Source of the DNA: Pithys albifrons albifrons | Lineage: Eukaryota > Chordata > Aves > Passeriformes > Thamnophilidae | Assembly: GCF_047495875.1 (NCBI RefSeq) | Contig: NC_092467.1 | Coordinates: forward strand, 23,517,066 to 23,581,065 | Reading direction: 5' to 3' | DNA length: 64,000 bases | Shown here: positions 26,001-36,474 of the stretch, piece by piece | How positions within the stretch are numbered: the stretch's first letter is position 1 | Layout of the letters: each line of letters opens with the position of its first letter | Position numbers and translations under genes: made by a program | The notes under the pieces: model-generated | What the model was told of the DNA's origin: nothing | The model's database searches: none | What the model saw: only the letters and a program-made list of their open reading frames with translations

Positions 26001-28962
26001 GCTGTCTCAGTCCAGCTTCACATCCCAGAATGGAGCACAAGATACAAGAGAGTGAGGTGGCAGCAGCTGAGGTTTCCTTTTAGCAGAAGCGAACTCAAGG
26101 GGGTTCAGTGCTTCTCCCCACCCACATACAGCCAAATGTCTCTGACTTTAGTGGAGCTAAAGGAGCAGCTGAAGTGCTGTTGAGCATTGCACAGGGGCAC
26201 TGAGGAACAGGGGACATGGTCTGAGGTGGTCCTGTAGAAGGTACGTTGTATCCTAGTGCATTGTCCAAAGAGGCAAAAGCTCCATCTGCTTGGTTGGATG
26301 CTTTACTTCCTCTTGCATATAAGCAGTGTCTGTCTTGGGAAAGAGAATATGGACACAGATGTGGCACAGTAGTTACATCTGGAATGCTTAAAGCCCCCAT
26401 GCACACTTCTGCTTGTCAGGACACACAGGAAAGCTCAAACAGGCAGCTGCTGACTGCTGTCCATTGGACAACATGCTGTGAATTAATTTGTCAACACCTC
26501 CCTGCCACTTCCTTTGGGACCCTTCAACTATGAAGATAGGATGCCAAGAGGGCAACCAGATACAACAGGGGCCTCAACAAAGGACCAGGGAACTGCATGA
26601 AACTGAGCAGGGACTCAGTTGAAGCAGGGTATTTCGTGGCATTTGCATCCAGATTAGTGAGCCCCTCCTTGGGATTGCTGCTGTGTAGCCTGGCTCACAG
26701 TGGCAGAAGGGGCAGATGTTTACATTTTTCTCTCTTTTGTGTCATCACCACTGCAGCAAGTTTTTACTCGGACGTGCAGAGTTAGAGCTTGCCCTTTGCA
26801 ATGCTGGAGATTCAAGGCTGTGGTGCTGAGCATGAGCAAAGGGATGTGTTAAATAAATATACTCTGTTCAAGTCCAGTGCAGTCAGGTTTCGATTTCATC
26901 AGGATTTTAAGCCTTTGTATTTAAGCCTTTGTTATATTTTGCACTTGCTCTTCCCAGAATCCAGCATGCCAAGTCCACTCTGTGAAGACCCTTGCAGGGA
27001 GCTGCATTTGCAGGCACAGTGGGATGGTCCCTATCCCAGAAGGACAAAAATGTAAACAGACACAGTAGTTGTCGCACATAACTAGAAGGATGTGCCCACA
27101 GACATCAGCACCAGAGTTAGTTGCGACATCCAGACCTCTACTGGTCTGTCCCACTGCCAGTCTGTCACTCACCCTGAGAGTGATGCCCAGGGTGTTTTGG
27201 GTGTCCAGTACATGTTTAATTCAATTCTAGCTCAACAGGACTTTGTGTGGCTGGTTCAAATCTCAGGTGCAAGGGCCCATGGTCCCCACGTTTGTCAGGG
27301 CAGCTGTTGACCCACTATCAGCAAGGGCTGTCAAATGACACCCTGATTGTTCAGAAGTCCAAAGTTCAGGGAGTAGCAAGTGTGTGAACGCCATGTCTGC
27401 CAGGAATAACGTGCACTGGCAGCAGGGAGGAGGCTGGTTCCAAACTGGTCTGCAGTAGTACTTCAATACTGCAGAGCAAACAACTTGCACCTCTTTGGAG
27501 CTGCACCTTTTATGAATTACTTGCAGCCATGTAAATTTTGTATACCTGTGACTCTCTCCTCTAGATTCTCCTTAGCCCAAGGAGCTTCCAGGGGAGAAGG
27601 CCCCTGCCCTGCCTTTGCAGGTGTTGTCACAGAGCAGAGAGGACCTGTTCTAAGGATGCTTGCCTTTTGTAAGCAGCAGTGCCACCTCCTCTGCTGGGGA
27701 GTGCAGGTAGCAGTACGAAGCAATGTCCTCCCGTACTGCCATGTTCACTGCAGCAGGTACTGCAAAAAGCTCTGCTCAGGGAGAGCAGCATCATCACTGA
27801 AGCAAACAGCCTCAGCTCTGCCAACCAGCCCCATGCAAGTTGACAGACTCTCACAGTGTTGCATTCCTGTCAGCTCAATTGTCACGCTGAGTGCTGCGTG
27901 GTAGCTGCTGGAAGGGTCTGTCTGACAGCAATGAACACTTGGGGTGCTTGGACAGAGCCTGCGCTCAGTTCTGTTTGATGGGAGGTCGTGTTGTGGCTGC
28001 GATTGGTGCTGAAAGCGAAGGTATCCCAATTTCCTGTGCTGCTGGTGCTGTAGATGGGAGGCTGCCTCACAGTAGAGCCATCTTTCTGTCATTTTTCCCA
28101 TCAATTGTCTGTCAGATCTGCCAATCTAATGATGACCGGCTTAGGTTGACCCCAATTCTGAGGCTTATTAACACCGTCTTGCTGTCAGGTTCTGTGATAG
28201 ATGGCACATCAGCCCTTGTTTTATTTCATGTGAGCCGCCTATATTACCCCACCCCAGCTCACATCACAGTTTGCTGGTTTCAGCTCACCTTGGCAGAACA
28301 GACTTGTCTCTGCAGCATCTGTGTGAGCTGGGCGGGACAGGACAGGGGTTTCCTTCATGCCAGCAGTTTGTGGGCTTTTGCAGGATGGCTGAGGCAGTGC
28401 TCCATCATGCTGCCCTGAAAGAGATGGTCAAAGCCCACCATGAACCAGCCCAGCCATCCCTGCTGAAAACTTCACTTGTTCCAGCTGTGTTGATTTTATG
28501 CCTGTTCAGGGACCTGAACTGGTTCATTGAGGGCTGCAGGTGAGCAGGAGAAACAGAAAGGAGCAGATCTCCCTGGGAGCCAGCAGTGACAGTGGTGCCT
28601 AGTTTGGTCACACACCTTGGCTCTGGGTTTCAGCCCCACGGAGCTCCTGCTTGCCTGGCTGCCTCACGATGGGGACTGGAGCAGCACAAGGGGCTTGCAG
28701 GGCAGGCAAGAAGGGCATTGGTTTTGGGGCTCCCCCTTCTCACAGCTTGTGCCTGCTGCTGGGAGGACATAGCCCTGCCTGGAGGGGAAGGGGGATGGCG
28801 TTGCTACTCCCCTGAGATTGCAGGCCAAGGGCAGGGTCCAAGGATTGTCCTTCGTGCTCTCATGCTGTGTGTCTTGTCTGGTGGTTGCAGGGTGCCAAGA
28901 AGCTCTGTCCCCAGTGTAACACCATCACATCTCCTGGAGACCTTCGGCGCATCTACTTATGA
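1997..28962 (+). CDS. RNF220: RNF220 E3 ubiquitin ligase, 3' half (five coding exons, 5' end outside window)
   Basis: RNF220 is a RING-type E3 ubiquitin ligase; family literature links it to Sin3B degradation, to GLI and Wnt signalling and to the partner ZC4H2. Five plus-strand coding exons are seen: 1997-2052, 3774-3852, 18919-19027, 20137-20211 and 28891-28962. All have AG acceptors, GT donors and matching phases, and they join to one frame ending at TGA 28960-28962. The product contains PEFSKWASDEMPSTSNG, a coiled-coil-like stretch (FEALKARVRELERQLSRGD), then a C-terminal RING with CLIC, CWHVHC, EEC and CPQC as zinc ligands, ending DLRRIYL. Residue-level agreement with vertebrate RNF220 is near complete across this part. 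The N-terminal two thirds, including the large second exon, lie upstream of the window. Introns are 1.1 to 15 kb. Confidence 0.95.
2053..3767 (+). other. RNF220: RNF220 intron
   Basis: It runs from a GTGAGT donor to a tandem acceptor. No exon, RNA gene or clear mobile element was recognised. Confidence 0.7.
3768..3773 (+). promoter_or_regulatory. RNF220: NAGNAG tandem splice acceptor of RNF220
   Basis: The sequence ctcagcag immediately precedes the exon, giving two overlapping acceptors three bases apart. Both keep frame and differ by one alanine (SDEMPS or SDAEMPS). NAGNAG sites are a known source of subtle isoforms. Which one is used here cannot be read from DNA alone. Confidence 0.6.
3774..3852 (+). 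CDS. RNF220: RNF220 internal exon (EMPSTSNGESSKQETMQK)
   Basis: A 79-nt exon encodes a serine-rich linker, MPSTSNGESSKQETMQKTC, then NSDIEK. The donor is GTGAGT. The acceptor is a tandem CAGCAG; using the second CAG gives the standard SDEMPS junction, and using the first would insert one Ala. The exon ends on two bases of a Lys codon that is completed by the first base of the exon at 18919. Confidence 0.92.
12540..12800. promoter_or_regulatory. candidate conserved non-coding element in RNF220 intron
   Basis: This AT-rich, non-repetitive stretch has many homeodomain-like cores (ATTAGA, CATTATTCAT, CATTAATCA, AAATTAGC). It stands out in composition from flanking intron. RNF220 introns are known in vertebrates to carry many conserved non-coding elements, so an enhancer is plausible. 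Conservation cannot be measured here. Confidence 0.3.
16390..16720. promoter_or_regulatory. candidate conserved non-coding element / enhancer in RNF220 intron
   Basis: This 330-bp stretch is dense in repeated TGATT/ATTGATT cores (ACATTGATTGTCC, CTATTGATTGGCC, AAATCAATACC, GCGATTATC) that resemble PBX/MEIS/HOX composite or CCAAT-type sites. It also carries a CpG-containing core, GTGACGCACGCAGCGG. It lacks repeats and coding potential. Function is inferred from motif density only. Confidence 0.35.
18919..19027 (+). CDS. RNF220: RNF220 exon: coiled coil and first RING zinc ligands
   Basis: A 109-nt exon follows a T-rich tract and gcag, with donor ATG|GTGAGT. It encodes ITEDSAVTTFEALKAR, then VRELERQLSRGD and YKCLICM. 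The heptad-like leucines suggest a short coiled coil used for dimerisation, and CLIC supplies the first two RING ligands. One base completes the preceding Lys codon and the remainder is 36 whole codons. Confidence 0.95.
19028..20136 (+). other. RNF220: RNF220 intron within the RING
   Basis: The intron splits the RING domain after CLICM. The exon frame happens to stay open for about 420 bases into the intron, but the splice sites match the RING structure exactly, so this read-through is not counted as coding. Confidence 0.8.
20137..20211 (+). CDS. RNF220: RNF220 exon: RING core (CWHVHCEEC)
   Basis: A 75-nt, phase-0 exon of 25 codons lies between acceptor ttctcctcag and donor CTG|GTGAGG. It encodes DSYTMPLTSIQ followed by CWHVHCEECWLRTL. 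The Cys, His, Cys and Cys residues are ligands three to six of a C3HC4 RING, and the Trp in WLRTL is in the E2-contact region typical of active RING ligases. Confidence 0.95.
22000..22200. promoter_or_regulatory. candidate conserved non-coding element
   Basis: Non-repetitive sequence contains a TCF/LEF-like core (TTGATCAAAG), TGAATTTAATGG, TTCTAATTAAGG and TTTAATGC. Homeodomain-type TAATTA sites and a TCF site within 200 bp suggest a developmental enhancer. This is inference from motif content. Confidence 0.3.
24343..24378 (+). repeat. two-copy 18-bp tandem duplication
   Basis: Two adjacent copies of CCTTCTTCATCACAGAA plus one variable base are seen, differing only in that last base (T or C). 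It is a recent slippage or short duplication inside an intron. Confidence 0.85.
28891..28962 (+). CDS. RNF220: RNF220 terminal coding exon (GAKKLCPQCNTI...RRIYL stop)
   Basis: The exon opens after tggttgcag in phase 0, encodes GAKKLCPQCNTITSPGD then LRRIYL, and stops at TGA. CPQC supplies the last pair of RING zinc ligands. The C-terminal tail DLRRIYL is nearly invariant in vertebrate RNF220. The upstream intron is about 8.7 kb. Confidence 0.95.
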   Translation, partial: GAKKLCPQCNTITSPGDLRRIYL

Positions 28963-30796
28963 AGGACCCAGCAGTAGGGCGGGACCCAGCTACTCGGCTC
29001 AGCTCATCACACCCAGGGGGGAGAACGACCGCAACAAAAAAAAGACGTTTTAAAATTTAAAGAAAAAAACAAACCAGAGACTCCAGACATGGACTCGAGG
29101 ATATAGGAGCAGTGGGGAGCCTTGGCTGCCAGGTCCCACACATTTGAGACGACCTCCTTCAACATCGCAGCGGGCAAAACCAAACCCTTTGTTGTGAAGC
29201 CCCCTTTTTTAAAACCAGTGTTCCCCATCACCCGTTCCCTGGAGCTGGCTTTGCATTGTGGATGGCTCATGAGCCCTCCTTTGGACTGTGTTGTTGACCA
29301 CTCTGCCCCCGGGAGACTGGGGAAGGGACCCTTGACAGAAAGATGTTAAATAACCTGTAACTTGTGTTCTTTGTTCAGTTTTTTTTGTTTTGTTTTTATT
29401 TGTTTTGGTTTGGTTTTTGGTTTGGTTCTGTTTTGGATTTTTGTGGTGTTCTAGTGATAACAAAAAGGTTTAAAGAAAAAAACCACACACAGGCAGAAAT
29501 GAAGCACATGTAATATAGATTATATATGTTTACAATGTTGTGTATAAATGGGATAGACTGAAACATTACATACTAGTAAGTTTCCCTTTCTTTTCTTTGG
29601 GTTGTATTTTTTTTAAAGAATGAAAAAAAATGAGCAGAGAACATTAAACCCATATTTTTCTTGGTTCAGCAAAGTTTTGGCATTGAAGTCATTAGTTTAA
29701 AAAAAGTATATATATACATATATATAATATAAATGGTTTAATGTTCTGTGGTGTATATTTCCTCATTCAGATATGAAGTTAACAGCTTTTAGTAATGGCT
29801 GTAGCATTGCCCATAACTTACAGAACTTATGGGGAGTAGAGGAGGTGGATTTTTGTCATTAGTTGTAGCTAATGGGGCTATTTATAATAGAATCGTTATC
29901 CCCGGAAAGACACAGCTTTTAACTCCTCACCGGGGGGCCGGGCAGGACGAAGGAATCTGGCTCAGCCCCTTTGCCTTTCCCAGTCGGGGAAGGGGCAAAT
30001 GGTACCGAGCTGGAAGGAGGGAATCTGCCAGAGTGCTGCCCTTTCCACCAACTGGGAGTGCCTGCTCGAGGGTCCAGCTGATCCCCTGTGCCTCCTCCAA
30101 GGCTGTAACACCTTCCCCTGCACTGCCTGGCTTTGCTTTCTTCTCCTCTGGGCAGTGTTTACTGGCTGAGAATGCCTGGGCTGCTCAGGACGCTGCTGAG
30201 GCAGGAGGGTGGGGAAGTGGGGATGGCAGGGACAGGTGGTCGTGCTGGTGGCTTTGCCCAGAGAGGCTCAGCTGGTTCCCTCACAGGTCTGGCTGCAGCG
30301 GGCCTGGTGCGGCCCAGCAGAGCCATATAAGCCCTGCAGAGCCAGCCCTGCCCTGTGCATACTTTCCCCAGCTCCTGCCCTCCTACAGCCCGCATTTTGC
30401 CCAAGAGGCTTTGGCACTAGGGCAGAGAGTCAAGCTAGCCCTGTCTCATCCCCACCACCACCCCCAGGCCCAGCAGAGACACGTCCAGCTGAACCCAGAG
30501 GTAGGTCTCCCATAGCCCCAGCTTCTTCCATGCAGTCCTTCATGCTTGTCCCTGTCTCCCTTATCCTCAGCCTTAACCAAAGCTGCCATCTGGCCTTTAT
30601 TTTTTTGTTTTTCTTTCTTTTATTGTCAGGACCCAAGAAACAGATACTGATCCATTTCCCAAGACCTCACGTGCTGACTTCTCCCAGCTCCATACTGTGC
30701 ATTCTTGCCCCAGCTCCTCACTGCTACAAGACAGGGAGCTGGGGAAGCTTATCTCCCCTACTGCTGCAGGGTCTTTCCAAGCAGATGTCACCTGGT

Positions 30797-30802
30797 AATA
30801 AA
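30797..30802 (+). promoter_or_regulatory. RNF220: proximal polyadenylation signal AATAAA of RNF220
   Basis: This is a perfect AATAAA hexamer about 1.8 kb into the 3' UTR. Use of this site would give a shorter UTR than the distal ATTAAA. Confidence 0.4.
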
Positions 30803-31840
30803 ATATGGCTGGGGCATTTTAAGACAGTCTAGAAACAGCAGTGGATGAGGGGTTTGGACCAGGGACCCCAGCATTGCTGGGGTATTTGCAGAGAGGGAAG
30901 GCTGAGGAGGCAGGATGTGGAGAGGGTGACAGTCCCATTGCTACCTCCCTGACCTGAGCTTGGTGCTGTTTTGCAGAGAAAGCTGACGGCCTTGGCATCT
31001 CCTAAAAAAACCAAAAAACCCCAAACCAAATTGAAGGAGCTATTGTATCATAAACATCTCATTAGAAGGTGACAATTACTAATTGGCAGTCTCCAAGCTC
31101 ATAGCAGTGTCTGGCCTCTGAGAACCAAGAGCTGCAGCCTTCTCTGCTGAGGGATGTGCTCCCAGGGGCCAGAGGAAGCCGAGACACCCCAGAGGGTCCT
31201 GCCTCCATGGGGAGACTGCAGGCAGTGGCTGCAGCAGTGGGCTGTCACCCAGCAGCACTCGGACAGGGGAAGGGCAGGTACACACAGCTTAGGCTGTGTT
31301 TGTAAAGGGAGAAAAACAGCAGGGACAGGGCTGAGCTGGGATTTGGACAGGGTGCAGCAGGTGGGTTTGAGAGGCAGCCAGGAAGGGGGAAAGGGCAGGA
31401 CACCCCAAACCAACCCTTCCTTGGAAACAGGCTCTGGGAGGGAGTCAGGCTTTCTGGCAGGTGTTATGGACCAGCTGTGTGCTCTATGTACCTATGTGTA
31501 AAACCATATGTAATTAGTCATTGTTTCTTTGTTTTGGGGTTTATTTTTTGTTTATTTTTTTGTTTAAATTGTAAAGCCATCCCCTGTTTTCAAGGGGGGA
31601 GCTGCAGGGGGGAGGCTGGGGAGAGAGGCACCCAGGTTTGTAACAGGCATCTGCCACTTCCCCTCTTCTGTAATGAGTTTAAATGATTTAAAAAAAAACT
31701 GAAATATCAGAGTTACCTATCTTTGCCCAAAGAATCCCAGTTGCACAAAGCGATATTCCGGTGTGTCAATGATTGTGTGTCAGTGTATATTATACAAAGA
31801 GGTACTTGTCACTCCCGTTTGTAAACTACATTTGACATTA

Positions 31841-31846
31841 ATTAAA
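31841..31846 (+). promoter_or_regulatory. RNF220: distal polyadenylation signal ATTAAA of RNF220
   Basis: ATTAAA lies within an AT-rich block and is followed about 20 bases later by T-rich and then TGTGTTT sequence, which fits a downstream cleavage-stimulation element. It is the best candidate for the end of the long RNF220 mRNA. Confidence 0.45.
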
Positions 31847-31865
31847 CAAGTATAAATCTTCTTTG

Positions 31866-34800
31866 GCGCTTCCTGCCTCTCTGTGTTTCCCTTTGCAGGC
31901 AAGAGGCAGCAAAGGAGGCACCCCACCTCATGCCGCAGCCCCAGGAGGTCCCAGAGGGGAGTCCTGCTCCTGTTCATGATGCAGGGACAGATGCAGGGGG
32001 ATGCTGGAACACTCACCAGACCCCACCACGGATGGGTTCCCCCAACTGGTCCCCTCCTTGTAGAGCCAGGAGGGCAGGACAAAGGGCATCCCTCAGGGGA
32101 CAGCCCCCTAATGAAGTCTCCTCGGCTGCATTAGTTGGGGGCAGGAGGCACGCAGCCTCAACAGATCCATACATCCTGCATTAGAGGCCCCCAGTGCAGT
32201 GTAGGGTTACCCCCAGCACAGGCACAGGGAGGCTGCCGGGACAGGGGGACAGAGGTTGGGTTCCCCCCGGCATGTGGCTGGCGCCTACGCTTTTGGTTTA
32301 CAAACATTTTGCAGATGGGTGGATGGGGTGTTCTCAATCCCCTCCCCATGGCTGTGTCCCCCAGTGATGGGGTGCTGGGGGGGTCCCCAGGCTAGTCAGA
32401 GGAGGCAGTGGGGATGTCAGGGATCCCTTTCCATCTGCTGGGGGCAAGAATAGGGAAAGGGGGGTAATTTATCTGCTTTTTTGGCTGCAAAGGAGCAGCA
32501 GAGCATCTCAACCACTCTCCAGTCTGCTTGCAGCCCAAAAGAGACCTGGGGCCAGGGTGAGGGGCAGGAGACCTCCCTCCCTCTCCACCCACCCCGCAGC
32601 AGGCTGCTAATATTTTATTTAAAATATCTTAAGAAAGCAGAGGCCCGTGATGTATCGGATATATTGAGAAAATGCTAATGTGTAATAGCGTGTGTCAGGG
32701 GCCTCGTTCATCACCCCGTGCCGCCTTCTGGGGGATCCATATCTAATTAACAGTAATGAATGAGGGAGCCCACCTAATGACAGCCCGCCAGTTTGTTATG
32801 GAAATGAGGCAATCCCATTAGGCAAAACACTTAATTAAACAAACTGCTCGGAGTGTAGGCCAGTGCAAGATGGGCACAGGCCCTTTGGGGAACAAGGGGG
32901 GCCTGGTACCCAGCTCCCTACATGCCTGGCTGGGGGCACAGAGGATGCTGCAGCCCCCTAGACCTCGGTGCCCATGGTCAATTCCAGCAGCAGGCTGGGG
33001 AAGCTGAGGGGGACCGACTGCTGGGGGAGTGCTCCAGCTGGGGAGGGGGCAGCAGGGCAGTTCACATCCCCCTCTCATCTTTCCAAGAGGTCAATGGGCA
33101 CAGAGGCCAAACACAGATTTCCAATCAAACGTGTGTACTTGGCTCCTGCTCTATTGACACTGAAGCAAGAAGGGCTCAAGGTTAATTCCTTATCAATACC
33201 CTATTGTCAGCTCATTCATCACTTTGCAGGGGCAGGGGCTGCCCAAGCTCTCTGTGGCCCAGGTCCCATGAGTCTGGGAAGGTGACCAAAGGATCCTGTG
33301 CACACGTCTGCCCACCCAGCCTGTCTCTGGCCGGCACTGCTGGGGCAGGCTTGCAGCCATGTGAGGATGCAGAAATGAGGGGATGAGGAAGTCAAGTTCA
33401 AAAGGAAGGGGATGGGGGGATGCCAGGCAGGCAGAGCAAGCACCTGGCCAGTGAGCCCCTACTCCTTTGCCTGAGTGCAGGAGCTGTGTATAGGGTGAGC
33501 TGGAGAAGGGGTGTTCAGGTAGTGGCAGTGGCCCCTCCTTGCGTTTCCTAATGGCCTGCTAAGTCCCCAACCCTGTGTGCTGAGGTGTCCTGCCAGCCTT
33601 TTTGGAAGAGCAGGACTAAGCTCAGCTTCTTCCCCAGGGCTTGGGGACTACAGGGCGAGCACTACAATTCCAATATGTGGAGTCTCCAGAGTTGGGCCAT
33701 GGTCTGCTACTCACAGTATTATATTACACAGATTCACTTAAAAAACAGATAGTCCTCCCTGGGTGAAGAAAAGTGAAATAATGTGACCTGGCCTGCTAGG
33801 GCAGGAGGGGCAGTAATGCTAATTCTGCTGTTAGACTTTTGATTTTAACATTCAGTTAAAAATGGGAATAGGATCTAGTACAAATTCCAGTACAGGCATC
33901 TCTAGGATAGATGCTGTTCTGAATTAACTCCCAATCTCTGCTTCTTGTCACTGGAGTTAGTTCTTGCTGGTCTTTTTCCCTTGCCCCAAGAGGACACTTT
34001 TTGCAGGAGATGCTCCCAGGCACACAGAAGCACTGGGCTAAGCCATCCTGTTGGCATCTTCCTGTTGGGATCTCCAGGATCTGCTCAGGTGTCTCCTAGA
34101 GTAGAAATCCCTCTACGCAGGAAAAAGGGGGCCTGCTGCCACCTCGTGGAGGCTGTTCCCACCAGCACAGAGTTCCCATGGAGGTCGGCACAGTCGCCCT
34201 CTGTCACCTCTTCCTCAGTCACCTCCACAGCAATGGAGACCAGCCTCACATCTCCCTCCTTCTGTTGCTAGGAAGCAGCACATGGGCTGGGTTGCCTGGT
34301 TTCATCTCAGGTCGTTCACACTTTTCCATCACTGGCAGACCTTCACACATAAGCCTGAAAACATCCCAATATGCACAAAGATGGGACCTCAGTCCACACG
34401 CCTTTAAAACACCTTTGTGAGGTGTGGGCACAGGTCTGGCTTCACTCACAGGCTTGGCTGGAACTACTCATGCAGCAAGATGCTCCCCAAACTTCAAAAC
34501 TTGACTCCTGGCTGAGTTGGATCCTGTCCCTGGCCTGCCCAGTTCCCCACCACAGCCTCTCCCAGTGCCATCAGGTGCTCTGGCTGCTCCAACACTTTTC
34601 CACCCCTGTCAGCAGCAGCTGAGCACCCTTCAGCCCAGACACCCAACCACTAAGTACCTTTTTTCTTTCAAAACCTTCCTGTAACACCACCATCGCCTGG
34701 AGAGAGAAGGCAGCAGAGATGAACAAGTCAGGATCCAGCTTTCTCAGAAAACACACTCAAATGGGTTTTGTTGCTGAGGGAAAGTTAATTTTGGTTTTGC

Positions 34801-36474
34801 ACAATAGTGGCAGCCAGCCCCTGGGCATCCTCCTCTCCCACCACCACTGCTTCATGATCTGCACAGGGCTGGTCTGCAAGAAAACAAGTCCAGGCCACAT
34901 CCCACTCCCTACCCACAAGAAAAGAACATTGACACTGCACTTTTCCTCCCGAAGAACAGATCTGCAATGACCCTCCTTCCAGTAGCTCATCTCAGAGATT
35001 TACCTGGATTTGCCAAGATATCACAACCTTTGGGCTTTCAGTGTTCGAGCTGCAGCTCTTTAGGAACACCAGCTGCACCAAACTGTGACAGTTTAGCAAG
35101 GATTAAGGGTCTGAGGCTGGGTTTTTGTAAATCCAGTAGTGCTTGGATCAGTTCTCAGCCATGTGCCTTCAGGCTCCAAGTTATTAACCTTCTGTTTCAA
35201 GTAACAAGCCACAGAAATACAGAGGGCAGGAAGGTGAGGGCACACACAGTCCAGGAAAGCCGAGGGCAACGTATCACTGAGTGCATCTCACACACTGCTC
35301 ATAACTGGAATTAAAAATGGTTGGGACTCAGAAAATGAAACCCACCCAGAAGAATGGTGGTGCAAATCCCTGACCTGCCTGAAACCATCCTGCTCTCAGA
35401 GAGGTGTGTATATAAATAACCCCCAAATTTCAAGTCACTTTTGCAGCAGCGGAAATGTCTGTGAGCAAGTTCCTGTTTGCAAAGCCCAGGGCACCTCTGA
35501 CTGCAAATCTCCCTCAGGCAGCACCCAGTCCCTGCTTGCTGCCCTGGAAAGCAGGGAAGTAGGGCAGGGCAGTAGTGAGCTGGGGAAGTGGCAATCCCAT
35601 GGTGGGGAGGTAAAGGTGGGGATGGAAGGTGTAGCTGACATGTGAGGCTCTTCCCAGAGGAAACTTTGCCATCCTGTCATGCAGGGTCAGAGGGTTTAAC
35701 TTGAGCTCCTGCCAGCCATGTTCTGCAACAGTCTGAGTCCTTAAATAGGAGAAGTTCAACACCCATGGCAATAAATAGGAACAGCAGATTCTCAGGAACA
35801 ACTGTATTAATTCAGAGGCACATATTATGGAGTGTTTAACTGTTCTGTAAATACTAAACCCGTACAAAACAGCATGAGGACAAGTGCTAGTTAAATAGCC
35901 TTTATCAGCTCTGCTCCCTAAGAGTGTTCACAGTGCCACAAACAGGCAGGATGCCCAGAAGAACCAGCCCAGTTCTTTGGGAAGGCAGGCAAACACATCA
36001 CAGCTCAGGAGTTGTGGCACTGACAGCACAAAACAGGGGTTTGCTTTAAAAAGTGTGGAGGTCTCCAAGGGGTTTGCTGAGGATAAGGGACCATGCCTGG
36101 ATTTTACAGGAACAAGAATTTCTCCATGAAAAGGACCAGGCTAAAGCTTCTTAGCACAGGATAGCCCTCACAGCCCATCATCACAGCGGAAGCTGAAACT
36201 GGGATCTCCTACAAAAGACTGGGGCCTGTGTAACAAGGGCTACTGAGCCTGGAGACACTTTTCACTTTAAAAAAATCAAAGACGAATCAGGCAATCAGCC
36301 CCTTTTCTGTTAATTCTCATCTATTTTACACACCCCAGTTCACCCTCTAAAACCATGCTCAGCATGGGGTTATTCTGCTATAAATGAGCATTGCCACACT
36401 AGCCTGCTAAAAACAGCTGTACTGGTCACCACTGGCCACTCACCCTGCACTTCTGTGAGGTCTTACAGTTCTTG
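31866..36474. other. intergenic region between RNF220 and TMEM53
   Basis: The two genes converge here. The first part is GC-rich and shows no exon. 32590-32860 is an AT-rich candidate regulatory element. Open frames in this region lack splice sites and domain similarity. Nothing else is supported. Confidence 0.6.
32590..32860. promoter_or_regulatory. candidate conserved non-coding element downstream of RNF220
   Basis: An AT-rich island sits in GC-rich surroundings with several TAAT cores: TGCTAATATT, TCTAATTAACAG, CAGTAATGAATG, CACCTAATGAC, CACTTAATTAAAC. The sharp compositional edge and motif density look like a constrained enhancer. No comparison is available to confirm it. Confidence 0.35.

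Larger units (their letters stand above)
20212..28890 (+). other. RNF220: RNF220 intron before terminal exon
   Basis: An 8.7-kb intron with no recognised exon or RNA gene. It contains a candidate conserved element near 22000-22200 and an 18-bp tandem duplication at 24343-24378. Confidence 0.7.
28963..31865 (+). other. RNF220: RNF220 3' untranslated region
   Basis: Non-coding sequence follows the RNF220 stop. It includes a G/T-rich stretch of TTTTG-like units around 29379-29447, AT-rich blocks at 29500-29760 and purine-rich segments. A consensus AATAAA sits at 30797-30802. A second candidate, ATTAAA at 31841-31846, is followed by T/G-rich sequence, so proximal and distal polyadenylation are both possible. 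The end point is inferred; no transcript evidence is available. Confidence 0.6.

Noticed and set aside
26246..28418. Several open frames of 90-175 codons in the RNF220 intron
   Set aside because: They overlap on both strands, have no splice context or conserved motifs, and fit chance frames in moderately GC-rich DNA.
29829..30515. 228-codon open frame in the RNF220 3' UTR
   Set aside because: Proline/serine/glycine-rich composition follows GC content. There are no domains and no splice sites, and it lies in the UTR.
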